Under the pieces are notes generated by a model. That model ran no database searches. It saw only the letters and a list, made by a program, of their open reading frames with translations, and was not told the DNA's origin. A stretch of DNA of 64,000 bases from Limnomonas spitsbergensis (lineage: Eukaryota > Chlorophyta > Chlorophyceae > Chlamydomonadales). The DNA lies in assembly GCA_037349105.1 (NCBI GenBank), contig JAYJMM010000109.1, forward strand, positions 2,059,001-2,123,000, read 5' to 3'. This document shows, piece by piece, positions 57,775-64,000 of the stretch (positions within the stretch are counted from its first letter, which is position 1; each line of letters begins with the position of its first letter). The position numbers and the translations under genes are program-made.

Positions 57775-57912
57775 CTTTTTTCTCTTCCTTTTAAGTTCTT
57801 ATTTTCTCCCATCTGAACAGTTGGGCGCCCACGCGCCCTAGCCTTCTTGAGCAGGGCCCAGGGGTTAAGAACAGTGCACACCCGGGTGTAACGTTATTGA
57901 CCCGCTGGGCCC
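57775..57912. repeat. foldback element copy
   Basis: aacagttgggcgcccacgcg, gagcagggcccaggggttaa, then gtaacgttattgacccgctg and ggccctgctg. The element's inner region has an insertion (gaacagtgcacacccg). Confidence 0.7.
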
Positions 57913-57930
57913 TGCTGCACCACAGCTCTG

Positions 57931-57995
57931 GCCATGGTGCAGCCATGCCATCCTCCTATGTGAGGGGGCAGGAACATGGAACCCGACGCTCTAGT
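57931..57995 (+). repeat. dispersed repeat family D copy
   Basis: ccatggtgcagccatgccat, cctcctatgtgagggggcag, gaacatggaacccgacgctc; close to 62417-62490. It is followed at 58019-58035 by ggttcaatccctcaacc, which resembles a tRNA B box but has no fitting A box on the same strand. Confidence 0.65.
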
Positions 57996-58089
57996 CGGGG
58001 GGAGAGAGATCATGTGGCGGGTTCAATCCCTCAACCTCAGGGTATGGATGCCACCAGCGTTATACCACTGGACCATTTATACCTCAGGG

Positions 58090-58185
58090 CCTAGGGGTAA
58101 CGTCATTGACCTCTGGGCCCTGCTCAAAAGGGCTTGGCCGTGTGGTGCCCAACGGTTAAGTTGGGAGAAGGAAACTTAAGGCAAG
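58090..58185 (+). repeat. foldback element right half
   Basis: gtaacgtcattgacctctgg, gccctgctcaaaagggcttg, gccgtgtggtgcccaacggt. Confidence 0.7.
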
Positions 58186-58479
58186 ATGGGAAAGGAAAGA
58201 AATGATGCCTGTTTCTTGTGCTGAATGATGGTGGTGTATGTGATACAGTAGCTGCATGACGTGATGGTGCACGCATGTGAATTTTGTGATGAGATGAGGC
58301 GTAAGACTAGAATCGAGGTGGCTGAGATTGAAGGGACTAGGGCAGAAGTGGCAACTAAATACCGCCAATTTACCCAAGTTTTACAATGTCAATGCAGTTT
58401 TCACAAGTCAGGATGGCGCCTCCATGTTGATCTTGGTGGAAATTTCAAAAGGGGATCAGCAGGACTGGGCAGGAGACAA

Positions 58480-58595
58480 ACTCGGCCTACAAAAGGGAGA
58501 GGGGGGGGGGCACGCAATGACAAAATCGGCCTACAAAAGGGAGAGGGGGGGGCATGCAATGACAAACTCGGCCTACAAAAGGGAGGGGGGGACAA
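58480..58595 (+). repeat. 47-bp tandem repeat
   Basis: Three units of gacaaactcggcctacaaaa, gggagaggggggg, gcatgcaat. G-rich. Confidence 0.85.
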
Positions 58596-58744
58596 ACAAT
58601 AACAAATGAGTCATTGAGCAGAGCTTGATTCGATTCTAAATTCAGTGAACACACAATACAGCAATTTTTGAAGCAGCTGTGGCTCATATTAAGCAGCGCA
58701 GCATTGGCTCATTGCAGCCAATGCTAAACCATGATTCCCTGCCC

Positions 58745-58840
58745 CCTTTTCCTTTTCCGTTCACCTTTCACCCCAACAGGAGAGTTGTGCGCCTACACGG
58801 CGGAGCTTTCTGAGCACGGCCTAGAGTTGTAACGTGGTTA
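58745..58840 (-). repeat. foldback element left half, diverged
   Basis: caacaggagagttgtgcgcc, tacacggcggagctttctga, gcacggcctagagttgtaac. It lies just past the last supported exon of the universal-stress-protein gene, where its C-terminal exon would be expected. Confidence 0.6.
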
Positions 58841-58942
58841 ACCCAACGCCTACGCCAAAATCAAACAAAACAAGCTCATGCAAATACGGATTGCTCTGCT
58901 GGATGGATCCTGATTCCCCGGAAGTCCCTGAGGCCCTCTCAC

Positions 58943-60578
58943 CAGCTGGTTGGCGTCCACATGCTTGGCATGCACAGCCTCCGTGCTCATCAGCACAAGG
59001 TCAGAGCTGATGTCGTCAGCAACGTCCCCTGCAGGCAGAAAAAAAGTCAGCAAAAAAGGTCTGCACGAAATGTCAGCGAAAAATAAGCCAAGGCAAACCA
59101 TCACATTCCAGCACTGGGGCTGGGGGTCTCAGCATTTCAGCAACGATGTTTTCAGGTTTGACATGGATTGAGAATTCCCAAGAACTTAACTAGAATCAGT
59201 TGAGCAAATGATGGCCCCCTGGCCCCCTCCCCTCTATAACCTTCCAGAGTTTATTTAGTGCGCACAAGACCACCATTGGCAGGCTGTTGGGCAAAAACAG
59301 ATAACCTTGGCTGTCCTAGGATCAACTGCCCGTGCAGCAGGGACTCCTACACCAGGCTTACTCCGCTGCATGCCATGATGAAGCTGACTTGCAGCCTTGT
59401 GCCTGAAGCGCGCTACATAAACAGCGGAAGCTTACAGACCCGAACCTCACCTATTAGCACGCTGGCTGGCGTGCTGATGTCCTTCTCTAAAATACTGTAG
59501 TTCTCAAAATTGTTCTCCCGGAAGTGCCTGTTCAAAGGAAAGATGTGAATACCTAGTGCAGCAATTAGGGTAGAACGACAAAAATGCAATACTGCAGGAC
59601 TTCCTCAACATGAAAGCAAGTAAGGCCCAACTGGGGCGTTTCTCAAGCCCTGACAGAGACACATGCGCAGCATCTTACCATGAAATTGTGTCACGCCTTG
59701 TGGTCGGGCTTTCCGATTTTGTCCCCTGAGGACATGGGAGCATGAGCAATTGAGCATGCTGCAGATTCAGTTCAGATGAGGGCGACAGTTAAGCTAAAAT
59801 GCTAGGCCTATGACCTCAAAAGAAGAGCAAAGTAATCGAGTACCATTCCTCTTGTTATCATAGGCCAAAGAAAGTGGTGCGAATACTCGAGGTCAGGCAG
59901 GTCAAGGGTTCCTATTCATGCAAGTTGCTCTACAGGTATTTAGCCACCTCACCTCCTCGTCAACAATGAGAACAGTCACTTTGCCAGAGCCCTGCGCCAG
60001 CTTTGCAGCTGTAGCCAAAGCCTAAGGAAAAATAATGTGAGCTCGTGTCAGAATTGTAGACCAGTGTTAATCAAAAACCGAGCATCGGCAGCAAGCATCA
60101 TGGTCTAAGATATCCCAGCAGGATACCGATATGGTACATTCCGCCTCTGTTCCATACATTACTGGGACTGGCTGCTCATACCTGCTTGCTGCCTTGGCTC
60201 AGAAAGTTGTTGGGGTCGAGGATCGGGACGAGGACATGGTCATATTTTATGGCAGGCACCTCCTGCATACGTAAAATTTGTTGCAAGTTAAGCTTACCAG
60301 GAGCAGCAAAAGTACCATCTTCACCCGGAGAGGAATTTTGCCATGCTGACCACCGATGCTGACTAGATCCGTACCTTGACAGGGGCGGGGCCAGCGACAG
60401 GGCTATTTTCGGTCGTTCCTCTCAATGGAGCCAGTACCATTCCTGTTAACAGATTGAAGTTAATATCAAGGGGTGAGATAAATTTGAAGGCGCAAGGTTT
60501 GTTTCGGGACTCACTACTGCGGGAGACGGAAGCGTTGCCTAGTGTCGGAAAGGCGCAGGATCTTGAACAACTCAACAT
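58943..60578 (-). CDS. universal-stress-protein-like, probably plastid; last exon not found
   Basis: Six exons on the minus strand, all phases agreeing: 60578-60375, 60262-60182, 60021-59953, 59725-59679, 59527-59451, 59028-58943 (188 residues). Exon 1 (68 residues, MLSCSRSCAF..., Ser/Arg/Asn-rich, few acidic) looks like a chloroplast transit peptide. Then come the USP first strand and loop KYDHVLVPILDPNNF, helix ALATAAKLAQGSG and strand KVTVLIVDEE, later ISWHFRENNFENYSILE, VLIGDVADDISSDLVLMSTE and AVHAKHVDANQL. The end matches, from memory, plant USP-like proteins with IGDVADELxxDLVVxSxEAIHSKHVDANLLAEFVPCPVLLLP; here the expected final strand is missing. Reading past the donor at 58942 gives 30 unrelated codons to a stop at 58850. 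Either the last exon lies farther left than I could recognise, or the gene is truncated by repeats. USPs bind ATP or act in stress responses; the exact role is unknown. Confidence 0.75.
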
Positions 60579-60719
60579 GACTACTGTGTTGAGTGGGTGA
60601 AATTTTTATATAGACTGGCGTTGCTCGCTTTTCTTCTGGCTGATTTCGTCCCAGTCAGCAACAAGATCTCCCTCTATCGTACGGGAAACCTCTGCCTATA
60701 ACCCGGCCTATGACCTGCC

Positions 60720-61600
60720 CAGAACCCGGACCGTCAAACCAGGGCCGCGCGTAGTTCCTAGCCAGAAAAGAGAGTATGCACCGCTGCCCTCCCCTTGTTG
60801 ACACAATGTCTACCTGCTCCCTTCATACCCTCTGCCTCATCAAATAACATACCCAAGTAGATGAAAAAGGGCTTAATATCAAGAACGCTTCCGTCATAAG
60901 ACAGATGCCAAATGACGGCAATATTTCTGGTCAAAAACAAACTGCTTCAGATTTTTTTACGTTGACTGTCGAGGCATTGTGGCGACAAAAAATATGGAGA
61001 GCATAAAGAAGTTTTTGCAGATCAAAGGGCGATTCAGCGAATAACACCAGATCATCAGCATAAAGTTGAACTCTGACCAAAGCATGTGAAAGACGGGCGC
61101 CAATATCAGGGCAATCACTTGCGACAAAGTTCTCGAAACGGTCGATAAACAGGCCAAACAATAGAGGGGACGGCGGGTCTCCATCCTTGTTTAACATCCA
61201 TAAAGGAAGATAAACTATCTCCCAATTTACCACCAAACCGTACACGGATTTTTACATCCTGATACATCTCTTTCAAATTTCTAAATCCGGTCGTGCATGC
61301 CCATGCTCTGTAAACTCCGCCACAGTAAATCTCTGTCAATGCAGTCATAGGCGTTCCTCAAATCAATGAAAGCAGCAAATATCGTTTTTTCTCCGAATGG
61401 TATTTTCAATAATGTGGTTTCGAATGAAAGCATTATCAGGTGTTCCCCGTCCATGCCGAAAACCTGCCTGACCATCAGCTATAAAACCTGACTTTCTGCC
61501 CAAGAATCAAGACGCTGCAATAACACGTGGGAATATAATTTGAATAGGGCAGCCTGGAAAACGGAAAGCTTGTTGCCCAGTAACATAGTGTGACATAGCG
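60720..61600 (-). pseudogene. decayed LINE (non-LTR retrotransposon) reverse transcriptase
   Basis: Pieces of one reverse transcriptase lie in order on the minus strand but in different frames: KLYSHVLLQRLDSWAE (about 61550), QAGFRHGRGTPDNAF (about 61450), FAAFIDLRNAYDCIDRDLLW (about 61360), a split VKQG / PPSPLLFGLFID (61170), LYADDLVLFAES with the YADD catalytic centre (about 61050) and FFIYLGMLFDE (about 60860). This is the L1/Jockey-type motif order. Frameshifts and stops make it inactive. Endonuclease and ORF1 were not seen. Confidence 0.88.
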
Positions 61601-61714
61601 TGATATCCAGCATGCCAAAGGAGAGATGTGCCTTGTGTTGGAGGAGTGCATGGTGAGCGACGCTGGTTCTGGGAGGGAGGAGGCTCAAGCGGGGATGAAG
61701 TACACGTGAGGCGT

Positions 61715-61855
61715 GAATTAGGGTTAAACTCTGGGCCCTGCTGAACAGGCGGATGAATCGAACGCGTTGCTCAGGGAGCGCCGGAGGCGGAGGCACGTCG
61801 AACTTGGGAAGGGCCTAGTGGAAGGGCCAGAGGTGTAACTTCATTGACTTGGGAA
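61715..61855. repeat. foldback element fragments
   Basis: aaactctgggccctgctgaa and ggccagaggtgtaacttcat separated by about 100 bp. Confidence 0.5.
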
Positions 61856-62054
61856 GGGCCAGGGTTGGAAGCGGAAGATGGGGATCCATAGGCTGAAGGT
61901 GGGGAGGGAGGCGAGGGTGTGGGGGCATCGGGTTTTGGAGAGAGGGTGCAGTGAGAAATGGGGTGTAGAGTGTGAATGATGTTACACCAATGGGGTGTAA
62001 CGTGGGTGAGGGGAAGAGTTGAAGATATGTGGGCCAAGCCATGCCTAGGGGAGT

Positions 62055-62265
62055 CCCTTATTCAAAACCTTGACTGGCCTATGTATGGGTGGCCCAAACA
62101 AGGCTTGCTGCACTAGGCTCCCTATTTCCGGCCTCTCCTTTTTGTCCTTTCTTTTGTTCCTTCCTTTTAGTTTCTTCTTCTCCCTCCTGAACAGTTGGGC
62201 GCCCGCGCGGCCGAGCCTTCTTGTGCATGGCCCGAAGGTGTGACGTCATAGGCACTAGGCTCCCT
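62055..62265. repeat. family B fragment followed by a foldback left half
   Basis: caaaaccttgactggcctat and aaggcttgctgcactaggct (family B), then a pyrimidine tract and ctgaacagttgggcgcccgc, gcggccgagccttcttgtgc, atggcccgaaggtgtgacgt. Confidence 0.65.
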
Positions 62266-62384
62266 ATGCCGCGCTGGAAGCGCCTCACCTTGCCACATTC
62301 AATGTCCACACAGCCTCAGTTTAGAACGGTGCATACCCGCTGGGCCCTGCGGGACGCTCGGCCACGTGCGTGGGGCTGGTAGGG

Positions 62385-62490
62385 AATGAAGCTCAATTCC
62401 AGCTACCATGCACAGCCTGGGCCATGGTGCAGCCATGCCATCCTCCAGTGTGAGGGGGGCAGGAACATGGATCCCGGCGTTCGACACTGC
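62385..62490 (+). repeat. dispersed repeat family D copy
   Basis: caattccagctaccatgcac, agcctgggccatggtgcagc, catgccatcctccagtgtga, ggaacatggatcccggcg. Relatives at 6640-6705 and 57931-57995. Confidence 0.65.
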
Positions 62491-62997
62491 CTCAGTGCTG
62501 GCGTGCGTTTCCCGGGGGCCCCAGTTGCATTGCTGAGTTCTGATACCGGTATCCAGGTGGAGGCATGGAGCGGTTGTTCACCTGATCGTGAGAACCATTC
62601 AACCAATCACTAACAAAGGCTCTGTCCCACCTCGCAGCGAAAGGCACTTCAGATCAGGCTCTCGCCTCTCGCCTACAATCTGTACCTTCAAGGAATTTCT
62701 TCCCATTTTCAAAAGTCAGACAATTGAAATTGCATACCGGGCGGGTAGATTCACTTTTCGGCGGTGATCAGTGCACCTAGAGAGCGCACCATTGTGGTTT
62801 GTGAGTTAGCATATGGCATTGTGGCTGAACAGCAGCTGAACAGGGCTCAACAGGCTCACACAAGTGAGCCATGGTCGCCACACTTCAACGATCTTGCACC
62901 GCCCCCCAAGTTGCGTCTAATACCCATCCACGTTGCAGCCTACCCTTCGGCAATTTTGTATGCCTCACTTACACTGAACTGAACGCACAAATTATAA

Positions 62998-64000
62998 ATG
63001 GGACGCAGAAGAAGTGAAAAGCGGCATGGAAAGTTCGTGCCGCAAGCCGGGCACCCCCATCACCACATCCCCGACCCGATCGCACGACTGATCTGCACCC
63101 ATCCGACGCAATCCAGCCTGGTCGCACTCGCCGTTGGGCCGTGCGTAAGGATCTTGGACTGCAGCAACAGCTCCCAAGTGTCTGAGCAGCAACTTCTAAC
63201 CGGGGGCCTCCAGGGTAACCCAACAGCCGCTATCAGGCTCGTTCAGTTCAGCCCAGATGGTCGCATGCTGCTGACTGCCAGCGACGACCGCGTCGTGAGG
63301 CTGTGGGAGACAGATGGATGGCAGTGCGTTTCCAGCTGGTGAGATTTGAGCAGAACCTTCAGGAGCAGCTACAGCCCCTGCTGTGAGGTGCCAGGCTCAG
63401 AGCAGAGATGCATGCTGCCAGCTGACGCTCTCTTGAGGCCATGCGACCCATGCGCCGGCCGGCGGGCAGTGCGAAGTTCGCATGCCGGCCTCCTGCCCAT
63501 GTGTCCGTGGGGTTATTAACTCCATGACTAAGTGTATGACTCATTTGATATCAAAGGCTGCTGCTGTGGATGCAGAGGCTTCGGGAGGCTTTTTCTCAGG
63601 CTACTTCCTCACCAGGCTAGCACGCAGTGTTCATTTTCTGTGGCTCGGCTACAGTTCAGCTACAGCTCAGCTACCTCCTTGCCTCCGACTGGAGGCCCTA
63701 TGCGCGGTCAGCCATGATGCTGAGGGCTGTGTCTGTAGGCCGGTCAGGGCTTGGCCCCAAAAGGGTATAGGGCAGTCACGGGGCGGCGTGCTGAAGATGA
63801 ACTCATAGCTGACAAATAATGTCGACCTGGGCCCTGCTACCTGCTCAGGATCTCCCCGAAAAAGACCTCGGCCGGCGCCTTCACGCGCGACTCCCGGCAT
63901 GTCATCTGGGGGGACAAGTACGGTGACGTGCTCATCGGTGACTGCAGCAAGCGGAACTTGGAGGCGCAGCCGCAGCAGCCAGCACTCCTGATGGGCCACT
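62998..64000 (+). CDS. WDR4: WDR4/Trm82-like WD40 protein, 5' part (runs off the window)
   Basis: Non-catalytic partner of the tRNA (guanine-N7) methyltransferase (METTL1/Trm8) in known eukaryotes; nuclear tRNA modification. Exon 1 is 62998-63338 (ATG 62998, donor TG|gtgaga) and exon 2 starts at 63849 after gctcag and runs past 64000, with matching phase; the split codon is Trp. Residues 30-60 form a first blade (LVALAVGPCVRILDCS), then AIRLVQFSPDGRMLLTASDD and RVVRLWETDGWQCVSSW make a WD repeat. In exon 2 SPKKTSAGAFTRDSRHVIWG, DKYGDVLIGD and LLMGH match the WDR4/Trm82 pattern of KK-T----F--------ADKFGDV and a LLGHCS motif. The basic N-terminus (GRRRSEKRHGK) is not typical and may be a nuclear signal. 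A generic WD40 protein is the alternative. Confidence 0.8.
63805..63840 (+). repeat. foldback element trace next to an acceptor
   Basis: ataatgtcgacctgggccct lies just before the acceptor at 63847-63848, so a piece of the repeat may supply part of the intron end. Confidence 0.35.

Noticed and set aside
58019..58085. Possible tRNA or tRNA-derived SINE (ggttcaatccc and ataccactggaccat)
   Set aside because: The B-box-like and A-box-like words are on opposite strands and no cloverleaf can be formed.

Overview
The window is nuclear DNA of a eukaryote, most likely a flagellated green alga. All genes but one are cut by many introns. One gene is a ciliary doublet protein (CFAP141-like), the sugar transporter resembles the plant D-xylose symporter-like/VGT1 group, a universal-stress protein has a transit-peptide-like N-terminus, and the kinase is of the chlorophyte TKL type with HGDLK in the catalytic loop. 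The species is not identified; no rRNA, tRNA or CRISPR array was found.

Layout. 1-6800 (+): 3' part of a TKL protein kinase, 8 exons. 6801-9378: repeats, including a 38-bp array and a long foldback element. 9379-9720 (+): intronless CFAP141 homologue. 9721-12592: repeats. 12593-43571 (+): MFS sugar transporter, 12 exons recovered, with one intron of about 24.4 kb filled by about 283 copies of an 85-bp tandem repeat. 45607-47351 (-): unknown multi-pass membrane protein. 47518-51969 (+): two-RRM protein with the layout of the animal DBHS (NONO/SFPQ/PSPC1) family. 51970-58942: repeat-rich DNA with arrays, a terminal-inverted-repeat element and foldback copies. 58943-60578 (-): universal-stress-protein-like gene. 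About 60720-61600 (-): decayed LINE reverse transcriptase. 62998-64000 (+): 5' part of a WDR4/Trm82 homologue. Gene models were built by hand from splice sites; the phases of all listed exons agree.

The most unusual signal is a repeated relationship between introns and the edges of neighbouring exons. The 85-bp satellite unit is a diverged copy (about 70% over 67 ungapped bases) of transporter exon 4 plus its 5' splice site, so every unit carries an exon end and a donor. Smaller versions occur elsewhere: a 33-bp array and a 40-bp array rebuilt from the exon/donor junctions just before them, and short upstream copies of exon starts with their acceptors before kinase exon 6 and transporter exons 3 and 9. 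Several copies keep the reading frame and differ mainly by synonymous or conservative changes, so they look like pieces of coding paralogues rather than random decay. I found no description of this that I can cite from memory; it is the best candidate here for an undescribed process.

The genes are not an operon-like set: they are independent eukaryotic genes for signalling, flagellar structure, sugar transport, RNA binding, stress response and tRNA modification.
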